Shown here: piece after piece, positions 53,945 through 64,000 of the stretch
How positions within the stretch are numbered: the first letter of the stretch is position 1
Layout: every line of letters starts with the position of its first letter
From: Phlegmacium glaucopus
Lineage: Eukaryota > Basidiomycota > Agaricomycetes > Agaricales > Cortinariaceae
Direction of reading: 5' to 3'
DNA: 64,000 bases
Assembly (NCBI GenBank): GCA_015039465.1
Contig: MU130707.1
Location: 240,105 to 304,104, forward strand
Notes under the pieces: model-generated
Told to the model about the DNA's origin: nothing
The model's database searches: none
What the model saw: only the letters and a program-made list of their open reading frames with translations
Made by a program: the position numbers and the translations under genes

Positions 53945-54638
53945 AACATTCACATTCTTAGGTCAGTCAACCTATCTTATTTTACTGCCAATTTCAATTC
54001 ATTGCCTCTAGCTACATGGTTTGCAGGTACCAGTTCGATTTCGATTTCCTCAGATGGAGTTGTGCAAACTCTCTGGGGGATTTGGCTGACTGTGGCAAGC
54101 GTCGCCATGTCCATGACTGTGAATGCTCTGGTGACAGGCTTAATCGTTTTGAAGATCTTCAATATATACCGTGAAGTCAAATCTGCCTCGGACCACCAAA
54201 CTTTGGACGTCACTGGCGGGAGCAAAATTCGGACTGTCATATTCGTGGTAATTGAATCTGGCATGTTACTGTTTTCAATCCAATTGGCTCGGCTCGTGGT
54301 TACCATTTTGACAACAGACGCTGCCACTGAAGCTTTTATCATCATTGCTTCTATCCACCAAATGCTGAATGTAATTACAACATCAGTCATTGTTGCTTCT
54401 TATTTTACTAATAACATGGCCTGTCTAGGGTATAACACCTACAATCATCCTGGTGCGGGTCTCAATGGGCTTATCATTTCACGACCAGGAGTCCATGATA
54501 GAATCTACCATCGGGACTCTGCGCTTTGCAGCTAGCAATCCAAATTCAGTACCCGACACGGGAGACGTCGATATCGTGACTAGAGACGATGAAGCTGGCG
54601 TTCGAATAAGTGACAATATCCAGATGGTAGATAGATGA
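53945..54638 (+). pseudogene. Membrane-protein family copy D, 3' half
   Basis: Continues exon 4 from AACATTCACATTCTTAG. Then come the intron, exon 5 (WLTVASVAMSMTVNALVTG, VIESGMLLFSIQLARLVV) and exon 6 (ITPTIILVRVSMGLSFHD...) with TGA at 54636-54638. About 90-95% identical by eye to copy C. Separated from its promoter and exons 1-3 by the retroelement, so not functional as a whole. Confidence 0.8.
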
Positions 54639-55078
54639 TCACATAGAGTCCAAACGCAGCTGTAGACACTACATCTTGCAGATATGGTACTTGCCTGTGA
54701 GGGCCGTCGTGACACGCGGCATATGCGAATCCTTTTTTTCTTCTTTTTCTTGGCTGTCCATAACTTATTGTTGGGCTAGTAGTAATGAAACAGTCCAATC
54801 ACAGAACATCTGTAATATATTATACTTGTTAGCAAAAATCCAAACAGCATCTATGAGTCTGACGACGAAGATCAATAAGTTGATAAAATTAATTTGAGAA
54901 CAAGACGGGGACGTACCTCATTGAGGTCTTTTGTCGTAGTCTTCTTCTTGTATTCTCCTGCGTATGCAATATTGAATCGGTGATAGTCATCCTTGTCCTG
55001 AGAAGGATAACCGCACTGAGAATTTATATCTGAATCGGAGATTTAACAATCCATATCATTAGCACAAAGGGGACTTAC

Positions 55079-55390
55079 AGAGTGGTCCCTTTGTACCCGC
55101 ACTCAGTTTGAAGCGCTGTTTCGTAGATGTGTAAGGAATATCTGTGCCAGGGTAGGAATTGTGGCTATGAGTACGATTTCAGAATGTCGCCTTACAATTG
55201 ACACCATGAAATATATAGGTACTCACAGTGAGATATACTCTGTCAGCCAATTGAATATGCGACACCTGAAAATCATCGAAGCGCGTTTGTATGCCTGATA
55301 TGCTCCGTGGTTTGAAGGCTGGGCGCGACTGTAAAATTTCAGTACGTTGATATAATTGCTTTCCTTTTCTTGGTGGCATCTAGCGTTCGC
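55079..55390 (-). pseudogene. Tyrosinase fragment, copy 2
   Basis: Minus strand: RTLDATKK, a frame break, LQSRPAFKPRSISGIQ, TRFDDFQVSHIQ, intron, QFLPWHRYSLHIYETALQTECGYKG. This copy keeps the family-typical Tyr-Glu before ALQTE. The CuB half is absent. Conserved minus-strand sequence continues to about 54765 (CGYPSQDKDDYHRFNIAYAG...), which may be further exons of the relic or unrelated DNA. Frame breaks rule out an active enzyme. Confidence 0.75.
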
Positions 55391-57290
55391 CTGTACATGG
55401 CAGAATGAATTAAAGTCGAGGCTGAGGGTGATAGACTACCATTTCCATAAATGGAACTCGTAACATAATCGCGTGAAGACTGAAAGACTTCGCGGCTTTA
55501 CAACAGATCCAAACGTTCAACAACGATATCCTCTTTCGCCACACCAACATATTTGTTCAACCTCATTCACGACTCAGATTAATCATAGATTTTAAGCCAT
55601 ATTATTCAGCTGGGGTTCATGGTAGGCCCGACCTTTCTGGATAGACTGAAAAGATAGAGAAAACCGGGTCTCATGGCGGAAGAAGACTGACGAGGGCGCT
55701 TATGTCAAAAAGACAAGGCAACAGCTCACTTATAGTTTAACAGGTCCACCCCTTCATCCTTCAACAACGGTGTCATTGTCTAGTCATTATATCAACGATT
55801 GAATCCATCCAATCTATCGCAAAGAAACGAGTTTGTCCGGGTCTACATAGGTAGCACTCACCATAAAGAAGAGGGTTATGATTTGGGAATGTGGAAATGG
55901 ATCGCGGTAAGTCTATATCATGTCCCATGCAAAAATCAAGACTTGACCGGAGTTCTGCCTCTTAGCTTTCGTTCTTCAGTTCGGGAGCACCGTGAACGAT
56001 CAACTGGAGCGGCCGTTGAGGTCATTGAAGCAGATAACGAAGGAAAACAAGTAGGAGACGATGAAGGCATGAGAGACTAGCCGGTGCTGGAAATGGTCAG
56101 TCCATGCATCAAATTTAAACTTCTTGATTTTGATTCCCCACCTCTTTTCCCCTTCACTCAGTCCTTTGAAGCACCTCATTATTCTTACTCTGGACTCGTA
56201 TTTGTTTCCAAAAATCTTGTCGTCATTCGAAACGCTTGGAATATTGCTCTCGAGATCTGGGACATCTTTTCAACCTTTAAAGCACCTTACACCCTGCATG
56301 TATTCTCCAGCTTCTAGAACTCGTGACAGGGAATACATTATTCTACATCACCTGTTGTGACTAACCGAACCCTATCAGTAGAAAATCCCGACTTCCATCA
56401 GATAGACCATTCTATTGAGCTGCACATGAAGCAATCATACTGTTTCACGCACGCATACCGCTAGAAGATCCCATAACTCATCAGCAACAACACGGGGGTG
56501 AATTGGTTTTTGGCTATACGTATACCCTCTTCGTCCATCGGAAGGCGTTATATGAAGTTTACGAACGACACTGTGCTGATATGAAGGGTAGATTGAGGGA
56601 GTTTTTTGGGTATGCCTGAACTTTTTGACCAAGTGGGGGGTTCTGGGTTTGAAGATTCTGGGTCGGATGAAATGATAATGCTTCTGATGAGTGAGAATCG
56701 GATGATGGGAACGATATGGCTATTAGGGCTACCGACAATCACCCCATTGGACTTCCTGGGGTCCTCCTATCAGTCGTTAGTTCCTTGCAGATATCAGCTC
56801 TATTCGATGGATAACCACCAACAGCTGGTCGACGTGCCGTTCTCACCTACCGCTTACAACATGGAGTACGCCAATATGTCGCATTGGACTTTAACCTCGA
56901 GAATGTACGGCGGGTGGAAAATATGGTGGACTCTTTACCCCCAGGGGTTCAAAGTCGGCCTCAATTTTCTCGCAATATGGAGGGTATAGAGGCTGAAGGA
57001 ATATTTAAAGATCCTATTGTAAGTGACTTGCCGTTTGTCGGTTGTGCCTCTGAAAGAATCCACGGGTGCGAATAAAGCGTCGATGGACGAAGAGAGGGTT
57101 ATTGGTCTTATTGTAAGTATCGGTTCTTTGGCTTTTCTCAGTTGGTTGAATCCTTTTTGTAGGTGGAAGCTAATGGTCATATAGGTGTCATCAAGGTTCA
57201 AACGTTCACCATTCCGGAGGGGCTCAGACTTTACTTTATTTTTGTGTCGTGATTATTTAATTGATTTGTTTTTGTCAACCAGCAAGGTCT
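55391..57290 (+). pseudogene. Unidentified duplicated segment with coding remnants, copy 2
   Basis: Parallel copy of 41298-43205, with the same coding-looking stretches (HHKEEGYDLGMWKWI near 55870, FGYTYTLFVHRKALYEV near 56510, DFNLENVRRVENMVDSL near 56890). Stops and frame changes remain, and a 12-bp deletion relative to copy 1 lies near 56675. Family not recognised. Confidence 0.4.
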
Positions 57291-57589
57291 GATATGTTCG
57301 ATTGGAGTTACATACTAAGCAGGCTAAGCTCAGCGCTCAGCGCTCAGCACTCGAGCTTCCCTGGTTATGACGACATGGCGAGAAAGCACGCCTAAGTTTC
57401 CGTTCCCTGATCCTGAGCACCGAAATTCTTGTCAGAGCGGCAACTCAATTTACCAGGGACGACTATGTATCCATACATAGAACTGTTTGAATGACCATGT
57501 GGCACCGCGGCGTCTCGTCCGCCTCAAGAAAGACTCAGAGCAACGAGTAAGAAGATAGCGCTGAAATCCAACCTTCACACTCCATGAAC

Positions 57590-59310
57590 ATTAGGTACAA
57601 GCGCGTGTCCACCCAAGATACCTTCAGTTCTAACTTCCAAACTGACTCGAGTGACTTCGTTAGCCAATGTGCTCAGCTGAGCGACCATGGAGTTGACAGT
57701 CATTCATATTCAACTCGGGCGTCTCTCCTTGAACATCAACATTGACGCAGTTGCCAAGCTCACCTAGGGCAATGGCTTTCATAACTTCTGAGAAGGATCG
57801 CACTTGATCGGTCAAATTCGAGGCCTGTCGAAGATCATCATAAAATGGAAATGAAAGGATGGAATGAAGCGACATACATTGACGTTCCTAGTCAAATCAG
57901 CCCAGGTCCCCCGCACACCTTCATCTCTCGCTTGACCTCCAAATATACCCTGCGTTCCGACTTCCAATGCTACCCTCGTCACTTCAGAAACAGATGCTGA
58001 CAACTGGTCCACCATAGGATTCACGGTTCCTCCAAAACATGATAGTTGGAATAGAGTCCATAATCCAGTCAAGAAGAAAAAATACCTTTCAATGTTGACA
58101 CCCTCAACGGATATCTCGATCTTCCGGGTCAACCCTAGCGACGGCGGTCGCGACAACTGCAATTGACCGTACCTGATCCGTAAGAGAGGAAGACATTCAA
58201 TTGACCTGTAGAAAGAAAGGTTTTCATCAAGAGCGTCATGCAAAACCCAAATACATACGTTCCGAACCACACTCCTTCCACGTCCGGTACATGTGCTTGA
58301 CCTCCTAGTTTTCCTTGATTTCCGACTTCTAAAGTGACTCGAGTGACTTCCGCCGGTCCGGAGAAAATATGACCAGAGCGAATCTAACCACCTTTCCATT
58401 GAGAGTATCCTTCATATCTACAATTTCACCCTGAGCATCCACTTTAATTTGGTTACTGAGATCTCCCAGTGCGACTGCCTTGTACCTAGTGAACAATAAA
58501 ATGGTTAGTGGGGAGTTTAGATGTATAACGAGTAGGCTGTGAACTTGAGATGTTAAATTTGCTACCAATTTATTGACTACCGCCGTCCATTCTCGCCATT
58601 TGCCTCCGACGTCGAGAACGAGAGCTTGTCTGCCAAGTTTCCTGCTCAGTGCGATAAGCCAGATGTCCCATGATCGATCGATGTGTACTTGTCAGTTCTG
58701 ACTTCTTGAGATACACGAATTCCCTTTGCAAGTTGTCCATCTAGAGGGGGTTTAGGACATGGATAAATGAAAACAATAATGAATATACCATGGCATTGGT
58801 GACGTCCTTGAGTTGAACCATGACCACACCCTTAACGGGTACCGTATTTTTTTTTTGGCTAAGATTGCCTCGTGCAACAGCATTTCAGATGCGAGCGACA
58901 TCCTTGGGACTGAGTATGAAGGGGTCACAGACTGATCTTCCAGGAGTTCCGAGTAGTGTGCAGGCAATTTTCATTGAACTCAAGGTAGTGCCAGGCGTGC
59001 CTGTAGAATGCGGCTGTATGAGATGCGATGGGTATTGTTCCGAGGATGGTATGTGCTACTTACGTTGGTGAAGGTGTTAATCTGCTTCTGGATATATGAC
59101 TTGAGGTAGCAATGAAGGGGGTGAAGTTGTCTAGGAGGTGTGACGAGGTGTTGGGTTAATACGAGTGGTATACGAGGTTATTTGGGCCTGTAGAGACATA
59201 CGGGAGAAGCTCGTTGACGGGGTGGCAGACGACGTGCTGGAGGACAATCTTGAGCTATGTGAGAACTCGATGGGCACTTGGAATTGGAAGCGACAACAAC
59301 TTACATGGTG
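57590..59310 (-). pseudogene. Group III (NIK1-type) hybrid histidine kinase, N-terminal HAMP part
   Basis: Minus strand, from right to left: low-complexity N-terminus, LLGTPGRSVCDPFILSPKDVARI then a TGA, AVARGNLSQK, VPVKGVVMVQLKDVTNAMV, then HAMP repeats with EVTRV...EVGT, NKLVANLTSQV, KAVALGDLSNQIKVDAQGEI, VDQLSASVSEVTRVALEVGTQGI, GTWADLTRNVN, DQVRSFSEV, and [15 protein letters not shown] at the left end. These repeats are diagnostic of osmosensing group III kinases (Nik1/Os-1). Only the sensor part remains: the kinase, ATPase and receiver domains are missing, and stops, an A-run and frame breaks are present. Confidence 0.8.
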
Positions 59311-59469
59311 TCCACGCTAGATCTTGGCACATAAACGCGGTCAACCGTGGGAACAACCTAGTCAGGAACTCAGTCGACGTGCCTGGAACAATGGAATGCA
59401 TTTTATGGCCTTGTCAAGCCGCGCTTTCATAGCCTTTGTACTAAAAATATCTTATCAGTTGACCACCAT

Positions 59470-60314
59470 ATGAAGCTCTCTAATGCCTTCGGTATGCTAA
59501 CACACCTACGATTGATGATCTCGCTTGCTCTACTACCTACCCTTAAAGATGTATTTCATAGCCCGATCCTGCTGCTTAGACCACAAACCCTTTCGCGTGC
59601 TTTTATGGCCAACCTTTGGGAAGCAATTGGGGATGATGTAGATCAAGCTGGAAGAGAGGTAAAGATTGATCTTATCACACCAAACGCATACGGATCTGTT
59701 CTTGACATAGGTGCAGGTTGGAGTTTGATTTCTCTTTTCCCGTCCTACCCTCATTAACGATAAGTATTCTGGCAGGACATGGACATAGCATTCAATACGT
59801 TGACCGGATTCGGGTATCACGATACATTGCTCTCGAACCTAACGTGCTCATGCACAAGCTCATCAGAGAAAAAGCGAATGAAGCTGGCTTTCATGAATCA
59901 GACGGTACATTGATCATCCTATCATGCGGTGCCGAAGACACACACTCCATTCTCTCCTCGATTTCACAGCAACAACAACAAGAAGACCACCCAATCGACA
60001 CTATAATTTCGGTCCTTACTCTTTGCACAATACCAGAACCTCAACGTACTATTTCGGGGCTCATCCGCGATATACTCAAACCAGGTGGCCAATTGCTGTC
60101 CTATGAACATGTTTTGAGCTCTCGGCCCGATGTAGCTTGGTGGCAACGTTTTTGGGCACCTTTTTGGGCATGCGTATTTGATGGTTGTAGAATTGATAGA
60201 CCGTCGAATGTATGGATACGTGAACTTGATTGGAAGGAATGGAAAGTTTGGAGTGAGCCTGGTGAAGAGGAAGAGAATCTAATTGGTCATAGTATTGGGA
60301 AATTTATCAAGTAG
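59470..60314 (+). CDS. SAM-dependent methyltransferase, METTL7/TMT1-like (copy 2)
   Basis: Two exons, 59470-59716 and 59776-60314, 261 residues, exactly the exon lengths of copy 1 (36753). Motifs as there: LDIGAGHGHS across the splice site, ALEPN, SCGAED, IISVLTLCTIPEP, KPGGQLLSYEH and WWQRFWAPFW. Differences are scattered and conservative (for example DRIRVSRY for DRTRVSRY). No stop or frameshift, so both copies look functional. Homology continues only to about 60360 downstream. It follows the histidine-kinase relic instead of another cassette spacer. Confidence 0.85.
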
Positions 60315-60736
60315 AACACGTATTACATAAGTAATAATCTCTATCCGCTGATCACCTGGGCACATCAGGAAAATGACACCGTGTCTGATCCGTCTGATCT
60401 GTCTTGTCACAGGCACCTAAGACAAATTCAGACAGATTTGATGAATCTTGTCAAAGCCATGTACCTTTCTGGATAAGACCCGGATATCTGTCACCAGCCC
60501 ATCAGACGCCATAAGACGCCAGACAATATGGGCTTACACCAGGCAAATCCAGATGTTTCATCTTATTTCAACCATTCTACCGCAATTAACCACGTATTCC
60601 TTTTCCATGCAGGTTTTAGCCAGAAAATATCATATTATAGAGCAGCGGCAGTACATGCAGTGAGACCAGACTTGTATTTATGGGAAGAGAGCTGACTACG
60701 ACTGTAAAATGGGGCTTGTATGTATGTAGGTCACAG

Positions 60737-61872
60737 TTAATCATCATCAGCATCGACAATTCGACGGCGGAGAGAAGCATGAGATGAGATTGTAAAGCTA
60801 CCCTCTGTCTTGCCTGAAGATCCACCGGGTTTTTCATTGATAAACTTTCGTGCAGCAGTCATAATCTTTGCCCATCCCTTCTCGGATACTACCCCCTCGA
60901 TGTCAGCCAAATATGTCGCTGTCTTGTCTGTAAGCGCTGCTGAAAACCCTTCAGACTTCTTCTGATACTCGCCAGTAGACCATTGCTTGAACGCATGATC
61001 GACCTTGGATTATGGTAAGAATGAGAAATAATAAGGACTCTGGTGACTCACTGCCATAGCGGATAATGCAAGGGCCCCTTCAGTGTGTGCTAAAATCAAG
61101 TCTCCAGTCGGAATTGAGTCGAGCACAGTAAGGTGATGGGCAAACGTGGCGATGACAGGGGCCGATAAGAAGGCCCCTTTGTAAATCTAGAATGGTATGA
61201 GTTGCACTGCACAGCGTACAAGATATACTAGATATTCCACTCACAACGTTGTCTGGATCACTCTCGTCAACGTTTGCCCAGGTAATTGGGGTGGGCTCGT
61301 CAATGTCAGTAGGAACACCCCACTCGATGTATGCGGCACGGTTGATGGGATCTGCATAGATAGGATCTGTCTCCCAGAAGGCGCTAACAGCTGTGGTGGC
61401 TGCGAGTAAAAATCCTCCACGCCACTCATAAGTCCTTTGTTTCAGCTGTAACAAACTGTAATCACCGAAAAGCGCATTGAAGGATGAATTAAATTCAACT
61501 CACCACACTGAAAATGGGTTCGGCACTTGATTTGAGGACGTCCAGTCCTTTGCGTTCAGGAAAAACGATATCCCACAATGCCTGTGCATCATTGATGCCG
61601 CTATTGAGTACCCAGGGGTTCTTGTACGTTCCAACAATCTCCAACCAGCGAGGCACAAGGATTTTGGTCCAGGTTGAATGGACTCCAGAACGACGATTGA
61701 CGATTTCACTACTTGTTACTGAACTTTGCTGATCCCGAAAACGCCAGAGCTTACCGGTCATCGCGTGGTAGTGGCTTCGAGGATCTGAGACTATAACTTT
61801 ATCTGCCGTCACTTCTACCACTGACCTTACACCACGGTTTCGAATTCCAGTGGCAACTATCCTGACTTTCAA
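60737..61872 (-). CDS. DUF6532-like basidiomycete protein, 5' end uncertain
   Basis: Minus strand, four exons: 61872 to about 61497 (...KGLDVLKSSAEPIFSV), then LLQLKQRTYEWRGGF...DPDNV, then YKGAFLSAPVIATFAHH...ALSAMA, then VDHAFKQWSTGEYQKKSEGFSA ... ending in an acidic tail with TAA at 60739-60737. Introns are about 48-60 bp with GT-AG ends. The arrangement resembles proteins with DUF6532 that recur in agaric genomes, often near repeats; assignment is by recollection of the C-terminal pattern. The first exon may begin upstream or may be truncated at the AT-rich region beyond 61880. Function unknown. Confidence 0.55.
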
Positions 61873-61879
61873 CTTATGG

Positions 61880-62250
61880 ATACCTAATAAGTTAAAAAGT
61901 ATTATAATAAGAAGTTAACTTAGTTGTTCTAGTTATTGGGTTGGTACTTAATTAGATGTTTAACTATGACATTCCCAGTTTTCACAACTGATGTGAACAA
62001 CTAATTTGACCTTTAACGTATCATTATTTACAATTTCGTCGTCTATTGATACTAGTCTTATTTTGTTCTGTAGTGTGGTATTTTGTTGTGATGTTTTTCA
62101 AGTCTGAGATTGGTATGTTTTAGGTATTACCAGTTTACTTGATGAACGTTAGATTTCATTGATAGTTTCAGATGTTGATACTTCCTAACAATATGTTCAG
62201 GATTCCTATTGTAGTCATTCATTTTATAGTTATTTTCCAGGATGTAATTA
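61880..62250. other. AT-rich region without genes
   Basis: No recognisable coding content; marks the left border of a repeat-rich tract that runs to the end of the window. Confidence 0.5.
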
Positions 62251-62252
62251 CT

Positions 62253-62345
62253 TCGTACACTATCGTACACTGTAGTACACTGTAGTACACTGTGGTACAC
62301 TGTGGTACACTGTAAGTACACTGTAAAGCAGTGTAAAACATTGTG
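62253..62345. repeat. Short tandem repeat, GTACACTGT-type
   Basis: About seven degenerate copies of a 10-11 bp unit (TAGTACACTG), grading into TGTAAAACAT and TGTGAAACAT variants. Confidence 0.85.
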
Positions 62346-62365
62346 AAACATTGTAATACTTTGTA

Positions 62366-62580
62366 TACTGTAGTATTTTGTTACTAGTCAGTAGATCTTT
62401 GTTCTGTACTGTAGTATTTTGTTACTAGTCAGTAGATCTTTGTTCTGTACTGTAGTATTTTGTTACTAGTCAGTAGATCTTTGTTCTGTACTGTAGTATT
62501 TTGTTCCGTACTATAGTATTTTGTTCTGTACTGTAGTATTTTGTTCTTAACTAGTAGTTTTTTGTTCTGTACTGTAGTAT
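62366..62580. repeat. 41-bp tandem repeat and derivatives
   Basis: Three near-perfect 41-bp units start at 62366, 62407 and 62448 (TACTGTAGTATTTTG...). They are followed by shorter 20-22 bp derivatives of the same word. Confidence 0.85.
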
Positions 62581-62785
62581 TTTATCGTAGTCATTAGTAT
62601 TTTGTATCTGTACTGTAGTGTCTGAGAATGGATTAAAACAAAGAGTAAATACATATTTTCATCGATCTTTCGTGGTCATTTTAATCACTTAAACGTGAGA
62701 AGGAAAGAAAGGGTTCAAAGTCGCGAGACTTAACCGTGTTCAATCTTAACCTTAATGTTCACCTGAACGAAACGAAGTGAGTCAA

Positions 62786-63069
62786 GTTTCCCATAATTTA
62801 GGATTTCCCCGAATGGAAACAAGACACATTTGGTTCTTATAATTTAGGAAATCCCTGAACAGAACCTTCGTTCCTATAATTTAGGAAACAGTCTCAGACT
62901 CCTCTTTTGGAACATGATATTTCGACAGAGTGTCAGACGGAGTCCCTGAAATTTAGTAAACAACACCTATCAGTTTCTTATAATTTGGGATTTCCCCGAA
63001 CAGAAACATGATGGTTTTAACCAATAGTATATCTGTTTCCTATAATTTAGGATATCCCTGAACGGAAAC
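62786..63069. repeat. Family of 35-nt hairpin units with a TATAATTTAGGA core
   Basis: Four full units at 62786-62820, 62832-62866, 62973-63007 and 63035-63069, plus a short palindromic one at 62870-62889. Each full unit has 6-nt inverted ends that differ between units but always pair, and a common core TATAATTTAGGA followed by TCCC. Confidence 0.75.
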
Positions 63070-64000
63070 AAGATAGTTTTTCGTGATATATTATCAGATT
63101 CTTTAACCTGATATTTGAACAATAGTCTTAGTATCAGATCTCTTTAAACCTGAAATTTGAACTTAGTATCAGATCTTGTAAACCTGAAATTTTCACATAA
63201 CGACAAAATAAGTTCTCATATGACCAATATGAAAGTTCCTTTGGGGTTGAACGTGTTTTTGTCTCAAACAACCAGTAACTTCAATGACCAAAGACCTAAG
63301 CAACATCTGTTAAGGATTTTATCATTAGGAAACTAATGGTATATTTCGTTTTGAGTTAGTGTAGTGGCAATTCCTTTTTCGTAGGTCGCATTTCTTCTTG
63401 TTTCGGTCGTAAACTTCACACTAGTTGTTCGTACGGAGTTGTTAATGTCACCTAGGAAAGGCTTAGTCAACTACCTCTATGGTACCTGTGGTCAACCCCA
63501 CTCTTTGCTTTCCGAGAGCTGCAAGGAGACAACCTCCTGAGTTCATTTTTCACTCAGTAGAGACATAATCATAATATTATCATATAACTAAAAAGACTGC
63601 TACAAGTGACAATCACCCTGTCACTTTGCTTAGTTTGGGAGCTGAGGGTCACTTGCGGTATCGAGAGGTCGACGTAATCGCGACAGTTAACGACTGCTAT
63701 CATGATGGTGATGACTGCTACGATCTAGATTGAAACTGATACCTCCAATAGTTCTGCTCCTACTGTCGTAGATGCTCTTCCGTCGTAACGGGTGACCTCA
63801 TGGCCGGTTTGGGGTCGTGGATTTAGAGTTCCACTCAGCTTACTCTAGAGACTTTACGGTTTTTTTGTATGGACTTACTAGGTTATCTCGTATCAAGTGT
63901 AGGTATCCGGACCTTTTCGGCTTCAGCGAGACCGTTTACGCTCGGTTGGGGGTCAACTTCCGTTCTGGGCGCAGTTCAAGTGTTTGGTACTGAACGGGGT
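63070..64000. other. Gene-free DNA at window end
   Basis: Contains a short repeat of the phrase ATCAGATCT..TAAACCTGAAATTT (about 63135-63195). The remainder, to 64000, has the look of a retroelement long terminal or untranslated region, but no partner copy is in the window, so nothing is claimed. Confidence 0.4.

Noticed and set aside
62366..62580. CRISPR-like regularly spaced repeats
   Set aside because: The units are contiguous with no unique spacers and the genome is eukaryotic; it is a plain tandem repeat.

Overview
The window is nuclear DNA of a mushroom-forming basidiomycete (Agaricomycetes; genus not determinable from sequence alone). Genes carry many short GT-AG introns of about 50-60 bp. 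Families present are typical of the group: F-box and ankyrin proteins, a PARP-E2 fusion, GPI-type PLC-like phosphodiesterases, TMEM184/DUF300, NIK1-type histidine kinase and tyrosinase remnants, and an agaric multi-pass membrane family. Retroelements are numerous. A 521-bp run of N lies at 51689-52209.

Left part (1-20 kb): a gene remnant; a gag-only LTR element (1588-3231); an intact five-exon SDR oxidoreductase (4400-5677); then a duplicated block holding a 5' fragment (7419-7625) and an intact copy (18766-19999) of the membrane-protein family. The promoter of the intact copy is split by a nest: a small DNA element (TSD 9221-9228/18442-18449), carrying a Copia relic with identical-looking LTRs (9419-18292), carrying a Tad-like LINE on the minus strand (about 9799-16141).

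Middle (20-36.5 kb): the conserved-gene core. In order: F-box protein, ankyrin protein (-), PARP/UBE2Q-like fusion, PLC-like phosphodiesterase, TMEM184-type protein (-), second PLC-like phosphodiesterase, Cys-rich two-span membrane protein (-).

Right part (36.6-60.4 kb): a degenerate tandem array of one cassette: METTL7-type methyltransferase, spacer, membrane-protein gene, tyrosinase remnant (-), unidentified segment. Two methyltransferases are intact (36753-37600, 59470-60314); two further copies survive only as 3' tails. One membrane gene is intact (39342-40561). Another is cut in two (45977-46500 / 53945-54638) by a 7444-bp DIRS-like tyrosine-recombinase retrotransposon. Three non-autonomous DNA elements sit in the spacers. 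A NIK1-type histidine-kinase pseudogene ends the array.

Far right (60.4-64 kb): a DUF6532-like gene (-), then AT-rich gene-free DNA with tandem repeats and a family of 35-nt hairpin units whose stems covary.

The most unusual observation is in the DIRS-like element. Its internal circle-junction sequence (52308-52553) is a base-for-base MIRROR image (reversed, not complemented) of its joined termini, where DIRS elements are expected to carry the reverse complement. A second mirror pair and mirror-type palindromic arrays flank the same gap. This is either a strand-handling error in the assembly or something with no known mechanism.
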